In this document: positions 1 through 9,565 of the stretch, in pieces
How positions within the stretch are numbered: the stretch's first letter is position 1
Layout of the letters: each line of letters begins with the position of its first letter
Position numbers and translations under genes: made by a program
The notes under the pieces: model-generated
What the model was told of the DNA's origin: nothing
Database searches by the model: none
What the model saw: only the letters and a program-made list of their open reading frames with translations
Source of the DNA: Pedobacter frigiditerrae
Lineage (GTDB): Bacteria; Bacteroidota; Bacteroidia; Sphingobacteriales; Sphingobacteriaceae
Length of the DNA stretch: 64,000 nt
Assembly: GCF_004331645.1 (NCBI RefSeq)
Contig: NZ_SJSK01000001.1
Span: 1,426,001-1,490,000, forward strand
Direction: 5' to 3'

Positions 1-1
1 T

Positions 2-190
2 AATGTAGTTGCTAATGGAGAGATAAAGCCAATGCCTTTAGAAGTTTTTTGGTCTGTGGCTTATGCGCCACTTTATTCTTTAATTCGTTTTGAAAGAGAA
101 GGACAAAGCATTGGAGGTAAACCCTTTCAAATGACTGATCAAATATTATGGCAAACTTTCGATTTAGTAATTAAAGCTTTAAAAAATTAG
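2..190 (+). CDS. TetR/AcrR-family regulator, C-terminal fragment
   Basis: Only the last 62 codons are in the window; the frame is open from base 2 to a TAG at 188-190. The residues (PLEVFWSVAYAPLYSLIRF, then a phenylalanine-rich helix ending in VIKALKN) read like the last ligand-domain helices of a TetR-type repressor. No DNA-binding part is visible, so the family call is inference. It is followed after 4 bases by a small gene and then an MFS exporter, a classic repressor-plus-exporter arrangement, so it probably controls that exporter. Confidence 0.6.
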   Translation, partial: NVVANGEIKPMPLEVFWSVAYAPLYSLIRFEREGQSIGGKPFQMTDQILWQTFDLVIKALKN

Positions 191-194
191 AATT

Positions 195-419
195 ATGGAG
201 AATTTAGAACATATCTTATTGTTTAAAACTGATATCAAGACTGAAGATTGTAAGGCGAAATTACAAGCCATTCTTGATAATCATAGTGATATATCTAAGT
301 GGAATATAGCTTTAGACGATCATGATTTTGTATTGAGGATAATTTCCGAAACGCTAAATCACCAACAAGTAATAGAACTGATTAATGATCACGGCCATTT
401 TTGCTGTGAATTAACTTAA
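195..419 (+). CDS. Small HMA-like (ferredoxin-fold) protein
   Basis: A 74-residue cytosolic protein. Alternating strands and helices (HILLFKTDI, a helix with one Cys near residue 19, then FVLRIISE, then a second helix and FCCELT) suggest the beta-alpha-beta fold of heavy-metal-associated domains. The usual CxxC metal site is absent: the loop reads TDIKTEDCKAKL, with a single Cys, and a Cys pair lies at the C-terminus. It sits 4 bases after the TetR-like gene and 4 bases before the MFS gene, so the three are almost certainly co-transcribed. Metal binding is not supported; it may be a degenerate HMA protein of unknown role. Confidence 0.6.
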   Translation: MENLEHILLFKTDIKTEDCKAKLQAILDNHSDISKWNIALDDHDFVLRIISETLNHQQVIELINDHGHFCCELT

Positions 420-423
420 TATA

Positions 424-1689
424 ATGAAATCGACACAAGAAACCATTCCGTTTACTGGTTACCAAAAATTGGCAATTTTCCTTTTGGCAATAACGCAATT
501 TACCGTAATATTAGATTTTATGGTGATGTCGCCATTAGGCGATATTTTGATGAAATCACTTTCGTTAAAACCTTCGGCGTTTGGCATTGCGGTTTCGGCT
601 TATGCTTTTAGTGCCGGATTATCTGGATTACTAACAGCAGGTTTTGCAGATCGTTTTGATCGTAAAAAATTGTTGTTATTCTTTTACACGGGTTTTATTG
701 CAGGAACAATTTTCTGTGGATTGGCTCATACTTATGTAGAATTAGTTGCCGCCCGAATTATTACTGGTTTATTTGGAGGGGTAATTGGCTCAATTTCTAT
801 GGCAATAGTTACGGATATATTCAGTTTGCAACAACGAGGTAGAGTGATGGGTTTTTTGCAAATGGGTTTTGGTGCTAGTCAGGTTTTAGGGGTGCCAATA
901 GGTTTATATTTAGCAAATATTTGGGGTTGGGAAGCTCCGTTTTGGATGGTTGCAGGTTTGGCAGTTATCATAGCAGTTGTTATTTTGCTTCAGATGAAAC
1001 CTGTTACAGCTCACTTATTGGTACAAAGAGATAAATCAGCATTGATGCATTTATGGCATACTGTAGCTAAGAAAAGACATCGAGTTGGTTTTACATCAAC
1101 AGCTTTACTATCAATAGGTGGTTTTATGATGATGCCCTTTGGAAGTGCATTTGCCATTAATAATTTAGGTTTAACTAATGCAGAATTGCCTATGTTATTT
1201 ATGATTTCTGGAGTGAGCTCATTGGTAATTATGCCCTTAATTGGAAAGCTAAGTGATACCATTAGCAAATTTAAAATATTTATGGTTGCCTCAGTTTGGA
1301 TGATGATCATGTGTGTGGTTTATACCAACTTAGCTATTACTCCATTTTGGATTGTGGTTATCCTTAATATTTTAATGATGATGGGTATCATGAGCAGGAT
1401 GGTTCCTTCGTCAGCCTTAACAAGTGCCATTCCAGATTTAGAAGATAGAGGTGCATTTATGAGTATTAATGCATCTTTACAACAAATTGCTGGTGGTGTT
1501 GCGGCTGCAGTTTCTGGCTTAATTGTAGTACAAGAAACTAAGTATAGCCCACTCGAGAATTATAATGTTGTAGGTTATGTAATCATAGTTATCACGCTAA
1601 TTAGTATTTTCTTAATGTCTAGAGTAAGTAAAATGGTTTCAGAAAAATCGCCTAAAGTTCATCCTACAGTTGTAGAAGAGATAGTCTAG
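424..1689 (+). CDS. MFS transporter (DHA1-like drug/sugar efflux)
   Basis: A 421-residue inner-membrane protein with about 12 hydrophobic segments. The loop after the second segment reads GFADRFDRKKLLL, the typical MFS motif A (GxxxDRxGRR type), and segment 4-5 has RIITGLFGGVIGS. Length and pattern match AraJ/DHA1-type proton-driven exporters. It is the third gene after a TetR-like regulator fragment and a small HMA-like protein, with a 4-base gap. The substrate cannot be read from the sequence. The C-terminus is short and cytosolic. Confidence 0.85.
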   Translation: MKSTQETIPFTGYQKLAIFLLAITQFTVILDFMVMSPLGDILMKSLSLKPSAFGIAVSAYAFSAGLSGLLTAGFADRFDRKKLLLFFYTGFIAGTIFCGLAHTYVELVAARIITGLFGGVIGSISMAIVTDIFSLQQRGRVMGFLQMGFGASQVLGVPIGLYLANIWGWEAPFWMVAGLAVIIAVVILLQMKPVTAHLLVQRDKSALMHLWHTVAKKRHRVGFTSTALLSIGGFMMMPFGSAFAINNLGLTNAELPMLFMISGVSSLVIMPLIGKLSDTISKFKIFMVASVWMMIMCVVYTNLAITPFWIVVILNILMMMGIMSRMVPSSALTSAIPDLEDRGAFMSINASLQQIAGGVAAAVSGLIVVQETKYSPLENYNVVGYVIIVITLISIFLMSRVSKMVSEKSPKVHPTVVEEIV

Positions 1690-1905
1690 AAAACAAAAAA
1701 CACCAAATAATTGCTCTATAATTAGGTTTACTAATTGTTTGGCGCCCCTACAAATCCCCTACAAGTTTTATGAATATCTCCATTTAAGTGCTTAAGCAAA
1801 CCTTTGCGTAGAATTATGCTAGGCAAAGGATGTGCATCTATTGGTTTGAGCTTTTAAAATGAAGAAATTGCATATCGATTTTATCGAACCAAATTTCAAA
1901 TACAA

Positions 1906-3360
1906 ATGAACAAATCTAATCAACTAGTTCTATTCGCTGCTTTGTTATTGACAAATGCTATAGCTTTTGCACAACAAAAATCAGTTTCTTATGCAACCAA
2001 AAAAGTAACAGTTTTTTCAACTGTTAAAGGTTCAGACAAACCTATGTCGCAAACTGAGGTTTTAACTTTTAAAACTTTAAAACAACCCATGGAAACACAA
2101 ACTTTGGTGTTTGTAGATCCAAATAGAAAGTTTCAAACTTTTATTGGTGTTGGTGGGGCAATTACAGATGCATCTGCAGAGGTTTTTGCAAAAATGCCAA
2201 AAGCCGCTCAACAAGAATTGCTAACAGCATATTATGATAGAACAAAAGGAATTGGTTACACAATAGCTCGTACAAACATTAACAGTTGCGATTTCAGTAG
2301 TGATACCTATACGTATGTTACAGATAACGATAAGACTTTAAAAACCTTTAATATTGATCACGATCGTAAGTTTAAAATTCCATTGATTAAACAGGCTACA
2401 GCAACTGCTGGAGGAAAAATAAACTTATTTGTAAGTCCTTGGAGCCCACCTGCGTGGATGAAAAGTAACAATAACATGCTAAAAGGAGGAACTTTATTGC
2501 CAGCTTACAACCAGTCATGGGCTAATTATTATGTAAGGTTTATTCAAGAATATGAAAAAGCAGGAATGCCCATTTGGGGTTTAACCGTTCAAAATGAACC
2601 AATGGCAACCCAAAGATGGGAATCATGTTTATACAGTGCAGAAGAGGAAAGAGATTTTATAAAGAATTTTTTAGGTCCAACCTTGCAGAAGAACAATATG
2701 GCTAGCAAGAAATTAATTGCTTGGGACCATAACCGCGATCTAATTTACCAAAGAGCATCAACTTTGTTAGAAGATCCTTTGGCAGCTAAATACATCTGGG
2801 GCATAGGTTTTCACTGGTACGAAACCTGGACAGGTAGCACACAGAATTTCGAGAACTTAAAAAGGGTTAATGAAGCCTTCCCTACAAAACAGTTAATTTT
2901 TACTGAAGGTTGTGTAGAGAAATTTGGCTTCGATAGAATTAACGATTGGGCTTTAGGCGAACGTTATGGACTTTCGATGATTAACGATTTTAATGCAGGT
3001 ACTACGACTTGGACAGATTGGAACATTCTTTTAGACGAGAATGGGGGTCCAAACCACGTTGGTAATTTTTGTTTTGCTCCTATACATGCAGACTTGAGAA
3101 CAGGTAAACTTTTGTATACTAACTCTTATTATTACATTGGCCACTTCTCTAAATTTATCAAGCCAGGTGCGAAAAGAATTATCAGTTCGCCAAGTCGTTC
3201 AATGTTAATCAGCACTGCTTTTCAAAATCCAGATGGTTCTATTGCAGTAGTAGTAATGAATAATACAGACCAGAAATTACCTTATCAGCTATGGATAAAA
3301 GGTAGCGCCGCAGAAACGGTGAGTTTACCGCATTCTATTAGTACTTTGGTTATTAAATAA
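1906..3360 (+). CDS. Glycoside hydrolase family 30 protein, secreted
   Basis: A 484-residue protein with a clear signal peptide (hydrophobic run ending AIAFAQQ). The GH30 opening motif FIGVGGAITDASAE lies near residue 80, followed by LFVSPWSPPAWMKSN. The predicted acid/base is Glu231 in TVQNEP and the nucleophile Glu334 in FTEGC, both intact. A beta-sandwich typical of the family follows to the C-terminus. GH30 enzymes cleave beta-linked glucosides or beta-1,6-glucans; the subfamily and substrate cannot be told here. The gene is isolated: no SusC/D neighbours. It converges on the WD40-caspase gene across a hairpin repeat. Confidence 0.9.
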   Translation: MNKSNQLVLFAALLLTNAIAFAQQKSVSYATKKVTVFSTVKGSDKPMSQTEVLTFKTLKQPMETQTLVFVDPNRKFQTFIGVGGAITDASAEVFAKMPKAAQQELLTAYYDRTKGIGYTIARTNINSCDFSSDTYTYVTDNDKTLKTFNIDHDRKFKIPLIKQATATAGGKINLFVSPWSPPAWMKSNNNMLKGGTLLPAYNQSWANYYVRFIQEYEKAGMPIWGLTVQNEPMATQRWESCLYSAEEERDFIKNFLGPTLQKNNMASKKLIAWDHNRDLIYQRASTLLEDPLAAKYIWGIGFHWYETWTGSTQNFENLKRVNEAFPTKQLIFTEGCVEKFGFDRINDWALGERYGLSMINDFNAGTTTWTDWNILLDENGGPNHVGNFCFAPIHADLRTGKLLYTNSYYYIGHFSKFIKPGAKRIISSPSRSMLISTAFQNPDGSIAVVVMNNTDQKLPYQLWIKGSAAETVSLPHSISTLVIK

Positions 3361-3365
3361 TTCTA

Positions 3366-3409
3366 TTAGCCACAGATTCGCGGATTTTAATCTGCGAATC
3401 TGTGGCTAA
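3366..3409. repeat. CCACAGAT-type inverted repeat, possible two-way terminator
   Basis: Two 21-base arms starting TTAGCCACAGATTCGC and ending GGCTAA pair with a single G.T wobble and a 2-base loop. It fills the 61-base gap between two convergent genes, so it may stop transcription in both directions, although no strong T-run follows. Related CCACAGAT elements lie at 49066 and 57233. Confidence 0.7.
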
Positions 3410-3421
3410 CTAATCTAAGAA

Positions 3422-6400
3422 TTACCAAACTTTCCAATTTAAGTTTTTAGTTTCGTTTCTTGTTGTAGGAACTTGTAAACCAGCAGTTAATTCGGCCACT
3501 CGCTTATTTACATATTTTTTAAGATCAGTTACTGTTGCATGTGGGTTTGCTTGCATGTATTCTAATATGCTATAACTAAATACACCATTTTTTAAATCGT
3601 TTTTTTCTAATGCAAATTGAGTTCCTGCCGCTGCAGAAATTACAGTTGCTCCAGTACTTCTGCCCACGTTTGCAAATAGCTGTTGCATCAATTCTAAGCT
3701 AGATTTCATATTCGCTTTCTTATTGCCAGTATTTATTACTTTAACCCCTTTTCCCCCTTGGGTATTATTTTTTGCTAAACTTTGTTCGGCATTATTTATT
3801 TTCAGCAATTCATCTTTATCTAGCTCTCCACTATGGCAAGCATCTATTAAAAGTAGTTTTTTCCGAGCTGGGATGTTGTCTAACAAATCCTCCAAAGTAT
3901 CATAGGCTAAACCATTTTTTTCAGGTTTGTTAAAATCAACATCGTATGTAGATAAGAAATAATCAAAATCTTTATTTAATAAGCCATGACCAGAATAAGT
4001 TATAATCACCTTGTCATTAATATTACTTTGCTTGAGTTTTTCTTTTAAGGCACTTACATTAGCGATAGTTACCTGTTGGTCGAATAAGGTATCAATAAGA
4101 ATATCATCACCATACTTTATTTTCATCGCTTTAACTAGGTCGCGTACATCTTTAACACTCCATTTTAAATTATTTTCCTTTTGTGCAAAATCATTAATCC
4201 CAATGCCTACAAAATAAAGTTTCTCTGAACTCACCTTTTCTGGTGTATACTTAACTAAAATTGGAATTCTGTAACTTTCTATCCCATTTCCATTTGTTAT
4301 TGAAGCATCAATCTGATTGTTACCATCGCTAAGTTTAATGGTAATTGTAGTATCTAAAAGCTGAATTTTTTTTGATTTTAGACTTATCCCTTTTAAACCA
4401 TAAAGTGGAGTTTCATTTACCCAAATATTAAAACGATCGATTTTATTTATAGAATCACTAGCTTTAATGTGAATGGAAATTAGATTTTCCTTTTGTTCAA
4501 AGGCAAGCTTGTCTCTATTTACAATGTTTAAAGTTGGTAAAGCGAAATTTGCTTTAAAAGCAGCGGTATCTATCCCAAGTTTCTTAATTCTTTTTAGATA
4601 AGCTTTATGAAAGGCCGTAATTAATGAAGTATCAGCGCTTCCCATTTCTTGTAACACTTTATCTGGCCTGTTGTATTTTACATCTAACTGATCAAAATTA
4701 ATGGGTTGTAAGTCTTTACTTACATAGTGTAAAAGTTTAGATGCTCCTGGAGAAGATTTATAATAGCCATAATTAACTTTATTTAAAAAATCTGCCTCAC
4801 CTACAGGGAAAAAGGTGCTGATATTTTTTCCAGTTAGGATATTCCATGTTTTAACTGTTTGATCTTCGGCAGAAGAAATAATAGTATTTTCTTTTGGGCC
4901 AAATTTTACTACATAAATATAACTGTTATGACCTGTAAAATTATTAATGACTGTTCCTGTTTCTACATTCCATGATCTTATTTCTCCTCCAGATGAGCCA
5001 GCTAATAGTTGTTTGGTTTTATAATCATAAGCAAAAGAAGAAGCATATTTCTTTGGCCAACTGTAATTCATGAGTAGTTTGCCAGTCACTAAATCCCATC
5101 TCTTAATTTCATCGCTACCATAACTAAAAAATGTATTTGTTTCAGTTGCTAAAATTAAATTTGAAGTAGAAATTTTATGAGCATCAATTGAGTGTATCAA
5201 TGTTCCGTCAGTACCATTAAAAACATTAATCTTTGGGCCGAAAGAAGAGCTAATCATAATATATTTCCAATCTGGGCTTACTACTATTTTTCCAACTTCC
5301 CTTTTAGCACCCGGTAGTTCTGCAATTAATTTTTTAGTATCTAAATTCCATAATTTTGCATTTTCTTGATAGAATTCTGCAGTTAAAAACCTTTTACTAT
5401 CTGAACTAATTTTCCAATAGCGGATGGATTCTTTAACCCCAGTTAAATTCATGACTAATGCTCCAGTACCAATATCCCAAATCTTTGCATTGCCCTTATC
5501 AGAGGTTAAAAACCAATTCTTGTGCCCAATAAACGCAAAGTTGTGAAAGAATTTTCCACTCATATTGTTAATCGTGGCTATTTCATTGCCAGTTGCCAAG
5601 TCCCATATCATTGCATTAGATTCATTATCAATGCAAAGCAACAGCTTATTATCTGGCGTAATTAACAGGTGATTAATGGTTACCTTATTTTTCCTGTCTA
5701 TCTGTCTAATCAGTTGGCCAGTACTATTATCCCAAATATTGATTAAGTTTTCTGAAGCTGAGGCAGTAGCTAATTTTGTTTCATCTGGTGTAAATGCCCA
5801 GCGATTTTGATAACCACTATATTTTTTATCTAGTGTAGAAATTAAGGTGCCCTTACGCAAATCCCAAATCTCATGGGTTTTCGAATCTTTATATCGTACT
5901 AAAGCTTTAAGGTAGTTTTTGCCATAGACTATTCTTTCAATATCATTTTGGGCATACATTTGACCACCAAGCATATCTCCATTTTCAATATCCCATATTC
6001 TTGTAAATCTTCCTGTAGCATTATCTGTAATTAGTGTTTTCTGATCATCTAAAAACTCAATTTTTTCAATCGCATTTGTAGTAGCGCCCTTAAGTTGTGT
6101 TACCAAGGTGTTTTTCTCTAAATCCCAAACTTGGGCTAAATTTCCCATTGGTGTAATTAATCTTTTTCCATCTAGAGTCATTGTTATGGTTAATACCCCA
6201 TTTCCATCACCTTTAAAGTCAAAAATCAACGATCCTGTTTTCAAGTCCCAAAATTTGGTATTTGTAGATCCAGTTCCAACAGTAAGTTTTGAATCATCTG
6301 GTGTAAATAAAGCAACCCTAGCACCTCCATAATGCGCTTTTAATGTTTGTAAAAGTTTACCTGTTTGCACTTCCCATATTTTTACTTCTTCTGTGCTCGA

Positions 6401-7351
6401 TCCTGAGGCAATTATTTTTCCATCATGACTAAAGGTGGCAAATCTAGGTTCGTCTTTATCACTGCTAAGCGTTTCAATTAAGTTACCTGTATTTGCGTCC
6501 CATAATTTGATGTTTTTATGATCAAAGCCATTTACTTTGGTTACAAATGCATTACCGGTTACATTAAAATAAGCCTCTTCTAATTTGTCATTTAAGTTAA
6601 GCGTGTAAAGCAGTTTTCCTGTTTTTGCATCCCATATTTTCGATGTGTGATCATAAGAAGAGGATAAGATTTTTGATTGATCTGGACTAAAAGTGATATC
6701 GGTTACTATATCTGTATGCCCATCTAATGTAAATAAAGGTACTTTTTTTAGTAAATCCCAAATGATTATACTACGTGCATCTGCCGTTACGATTTGTTGG
6801 CCATCTGGACTAAAAATAGCTTTAAAAACTAAGGTGTTAACTGTTAAGCTATCTAATAGAGATCCATTGCTGGGATCCCAAATCTTCACAAATCCATCGT
6901 ATGATGCTGTAAGAATCTTCTTCTTGTCTGGGCTAAATTCAGCATATCTAATGGTTTTTGCATGTGTTAAACGTGTTATTAGCTCACCCGTTTTTCCATC
7001 CCATAACGGAATACTTGTTCCATCTCCATATTTAAGTGTTCCTAAAATTCTTGTACCGTTTGCATTGAAAAGAACATCATCTAACCCCATGTTTTCGTTA
7101 GCTAAATCCGCCAAACGATAACCTGTTTCAATGTCCCATAAAATTGTTTTTTTATCTTCTCCTACGGTGATTGCTTTTTCCCCTTGGGGACTAATTTTAA
7201 TTGATTTTAAATAACTTGTATGACCAATAGGCAACATTAGTTTTGGTTCTTGCGCTTTTGATACAAGAGATAATAGGAAAAAGAAGCATATGAAAAGGTA
7301 TCCTAATTTTGGTAAAGCGTTTTTAGAAGCTGAAAATTTGGAAATCACCAT
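3422..7351 (-). CDS. WD40-repeat protein with C-terminal caspase (C14) domain
   Basis: A 1309-residue exported protein. A hydrophobic segment at about residues 17-31 ending in SKAQ looks like a signal peptide. I count about 19 WD-type motifs (ILWDIETG, VKIWDPSNG, IKLWDANTG and similar) across residues 40-860, enough for two or three beta-propellers. A beta-sandwich-like region follows (about 960-1045), then a caspase-fold domain with predicted catalytic His near 1122 (TYSGHG) and Cys near 1171 (LIDACHSGE). Both catalytic residues are present, so protease activity is likely. Bacterial caspase homologues act in signalling or conflict systems; the signal peptide points to the periplasm or surface instead. 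It stands alone on the minus strand, divergent from the DUF1800 gene. Confidence 0.88.
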   Translation of the reverse strand: MVISKFSASKNALPKLGYLFICFFFLLSLVSKAQEPKLMLPIGHTSYLKSIKISPQGEKAITVGEDKKTILWDIETGYRLADLANENMGLDDVLFNANGTRILGTLKYGDGTSIPLWDGKTGELITRLTHAKTIRYAEFSPDKKKILTASYDGFVKIWDPSNGSLLDSLTVNTLVFKAIFSPDGQQIVTADARSIIIWDLLKKVPLFTLDGHTDIVTDITFSPDQSKILSSSYDHTSKIWDAKTGKLLYTLNLNDKLEEAYFNVTGNAFVTKVNGFDHKNIKLWDANTGNLIETLSSDKDEPRFATFSHDGKIIASGSSTEEVKIWEVQTGKLLQTLKAHYGGARVALFTPDDSKLTVGTGSTNTKFWDLKTGSLIFDFKGDGNGVLTITMTLDGKRLITPMGNLAQVWDLEKNTLVTQLKGATTNAIEKIEFLDDQKTLITDNATGRFTRIWDIENGDMLGGQMYAQNDIERIVYGKNYLKALVRYKDSKTHEIWDLRKGTLISTLDKKYSGYQNRWAFTPDETKLATASASENLINIWDNSTGQLIRQIDRKNKVTINHLLITPDNKLLLCIDNESNAMIWDLATGNEIATINNMSGKFFHNFAFIGHKNWFLTSDKGNAKIWDIGTGALVMNLTGVKESIRYWKISSDSKRFLTAEFYQENAKLWNLDTKKLIAELPGAKREVGKIVVSPDWKYIMISSSFGPKINVFNGTDGTLIHSIDAHKISTSNLILATETNTFFSYGSDEIKRWDLVTGKLLMNYSWPKKYASSFAYDYKTKQLLAGSSGGEIRSWNVETGTVINNFTGHNSYIYVVKFGPKENTIISSAEDQTVKTWNILTGKNISTFFPVGEADFLNKVNYGYYKSSPGASKLLHYVSKDLQPINFDQLDVKYNRPDKVLQEMGSADTSLITAFHKAYLKRIKKLGIDTAAFKANFALPTLNIVNRDKLAFEQKENLISIHIKASDSINKIDRFNIWVNETPLYGLKGISLKSKKIQLLDTTITIKLSDGNNQIDASITNGNGIESYRIPILVKYTPEKVSSEKLYFVGIGINDFAQKENNLKWSVKDVRDLVKAMKIKYGDDILIDTLFDQQVTIANVSALKEKLKQSNINDKVIITYSGHGLLNKDFDYFLSTYDVDFNKPEKNGLAYDTLEDLLDNIPARKKLLLIDACHSGELDKDELLKINNAEQSLAKNNTQGGKGVKVINTGNKKANMKSSLELMQQLFANVGRSTGATVISAAAGTQFALEKNDLKNGVFSYSILEYMQANPHATVTDLKKYVNKRVAELTAGLQVPTTRNETKNLNWKVW

Positions 7352-7590
7352 AATTGAAATAATACTGCTTCAATTTACCATCAAATTTTAGTTTAACCAA
7401 TACCTAATAAGTGGTATATTTTTTGAAGAAATTAAAAATTAAATAGTGAATTGAATTGCCTTTAAGCTTATTTCTGAAGAATATTTTATGGTTTTTAAGA
7501 TAATAAAGTTTAAAGATTTGTGTTAATTTTAATAATCAATTAATCCTTCTTACGTTTATCTTGTCATACAATTGTAATTGCCAAATAGTT

Positions 7591-9558
7591 ATGAAAAAGA
7601 TTCACAGTTTCTATATCTGCCTTCTTGCATTTAGTTGCGGAATAGTTTTTTCTTCCTTTGTAAGAAATTCAACTTCAGAAAAATTTACGTTGCCCTACAA
7701 AAAGGCGGGCTTAACAGAACAGCAAGCAGCTGCACATTTATTAAGTCGTTTTACTTATGGCGCCAAAGCTGGTGATGTTGATGCGGTTGTAAAAGAAGGC
7801 TTAGAAAAATGGTTGGTGCAACAATTAGATGGTAAGCAAGAAGATGCAAGCCTTAATCAAATGCTGTCGAAATTAGAAGACATTAACTTAACCAATACGG
7901 AGGTTGAGAATATTTATCCAAGAAATGCGCAGATTGTTCGCTATGCAGTTAAGGACGGTGTAATCCATAAAGATTCTGTAAACAAAGCTAACGGCAAGGA
8001 GTACAGAGCGCAGATTTTAGCCTATATGAAAACAAAAGGCTATAAACCTCAGCAAGAACTATATCGTCAATTTATCAATCAAAAAATATTAAGGGCAACT
8101 TATACCAATAATCAGTTGCAAGAATTGATGACAGATTTTTGGTTCAATCATTTTAATGTTTCTTTAAATAAAAATCAATGTGCTTCTTATGTGCCTGCTT
8201 ACGAGCGAGATGTTATTCGCCCGAATGTAATTGGTAAGTTCGAAAACTTGGTGTTAAGTACGGCTAAGTCTCCTGCGATGCTGATGTATCTAGATAATTT
8301 TAGCAGTGCTGGAACTAATGTACCGATGGAAAATGCAGGCAACGATATGCAAATGGCTGGAAATGCACAACAGCAGCAACGCAGAAAGAAATTCCAACAA
8401 GTTGTTCAAAAGAATAAATTAAAACAGGGAAAAGGAAAAACTGGCTTAAATGAAAACTACGCTCGTGAGGTAATGGAATTGCATACCTTGGGTGTGGATG
8501 GTGGTTATACGCAAAGCGATGTAACCCAAGCTGCCCGCGTTTTAACAGGATGGACAATTGCGCCAATGGGCGATAACGGATATGGCGCTCCGATGAAAAA
8601 ATTGATGGAAACCGTTGGACAAGAAAATCTCCTTAAGCGAGGTTTCGTGTTGGATGGTGATTTTATTTTTGCTATAAATCGTCACGATAATGGAGAGAAA
8701 ACAGTTTTAGGTAAAAAATTTCCAGCTGGAGGCGGTTACGAAGAAGGAGTGGAGTTGTTAAAAATGTTAGCTCATCATAACTCTACTGCTAAATTTATTT
8801 CTAGAAAATTAGCTACTCGTTTTGTAAACGATAATCCACCTCAAAGTTTGATAGATAAAATGGCAAAAACATTTTTATCAACTGAAGGGGATATTAAAAG
8901 TGTATTGATCACGATGGCTAGTTCTCCAGAATTTTGGTCTAAGGAAGCTTTAAGAGAAAAAACTAAATCACCTTTTGAATTAGCAATAAGCGCTGTAAGA
9001 AGTCTTGATGCAAAAGTTAACCAACCTTACCAATTGTATACTTGGATTAGCAAAATGGGTCAGCAGATGTATTATTACCAAGCGCCTACAGGCTTCCCAG
9101 ATAAAGGACAATATTGGATAAATACAGGTTCTTTGTTGAATAGAATGAACTTTGGTTTGGCACTAGCCTCGCAAAGAATTCCAGGTATCACTTTTAGTTT
9201 GGCAAAGATGAATAACAATCACGAGCCAGAAAGTGCCGAAGCAGCCTTGGTTATTTATAGTAAACTTTTTATGCCAGAGCGTAAATTAGATGAAACCATT
9301 GCTAGACTAAAGCCAATGCTTAATGACCCGAATTTGGAAACAAATGTTGCAAATGCGGCCCAGAAATCTACACCCCCTCAACAAATGAATACCATGGCAA
9401 ATGAAGATGCAAATATCATGGATGATGGTGGAGCACCAAAAGGGAAAGGGAAAAAGGCATTTGCAAATGCAACACCACAACAAAAGGCAGGTACAAACAC
9501 CATGTTGTCGCAAGTTGTTGGCGTAATTATAGGTTCACCAGAATTTCAACGTAAATAA
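7591..9558 (+). CDS. DUF1800 family secreted protein
   Basis: A 655-residue protein. I start at ATG 7591 because it gives a proper signal peptide (MKKIHSFYICLLAFSCGIVF); an upstream TTG at 7561 adds ten unlikely residues. The early motif AAHLLSRFTYGAKAGDVDAV and the middle part (LMTDFWFNHFNV, NENYAREVMELHTLGVDGGY) are hallmarks of DUF1800. A Gln/Lys-rich linker lies around residues 250-285, and a Met/Asn/Gly-rich low-complexity stretch precedes the last 25 residues. The next gene, 7 bases away, is DUF1501; the two families are almost always paired and probably act together outside the cytoplasm. Biochemical function is unknown. Confidence 0.88.
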   Translation: MKKIHSFYICLLAFSCGIVFSSFVRNSTSEKFTLPYKKAGLTEQQAAAHLLSRFTYGAKAGDVDAVVKEGLEKWLVQQLDGKQEDASLNQMLSKLEDINLTNTEVENIYPRNAQIVRYAVKDGVIHKDSVNKANGKEYRAQILAYMKTKGYKPQQELYRQFINQKILRATYTNNQLQELMTDFWFNHFNVSLNKNQCASYVPAYERDVIRPNVIGKFENLVLSTAKSPAMLMYLDNFSSAGTNVPMENAGNDMQMAGNAQQQQRRKKFQQVVQKNKLKQGKGKTGLNENYAREVMELHTLGVDGGYTQSDVTQAARVLTGWTIAPMGDNGYGAPMKKLMETVGQENLLKRGFVLDGDFIFAINRHDNGEKTVLGKKFPAGGGYEEGVELLKMLAHHNSTAKFISRKLATRFVNDNPPQSLIDKMAKTFLSTEGDIKSVLITMASSPEFWSKEALREKTKSPFELAISAVRSLDAKVNQPYQLYTWISKMGQQMYYYQAPTGFPDKGQYWINTGSLLNRMNFGLALASQRIPGITFSLAKMNNNHEPESAEAALVIYSKLFMPERKLDETIARLKPMLNDPNLETNVANAAQKSTPPQQMNTMANEDANIMDDGGAPKGKGKKAFANATPQQKAGTNTMLSQVVGVIIGSPEFQRK

Positions 9559-9565
9559 TATTATC

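Noticed and set aside
6693..7121. 142-codon frame opposite the WD40 gene
   Set aside because: Shadow of repeated WD40 coding sequence; no independent support.
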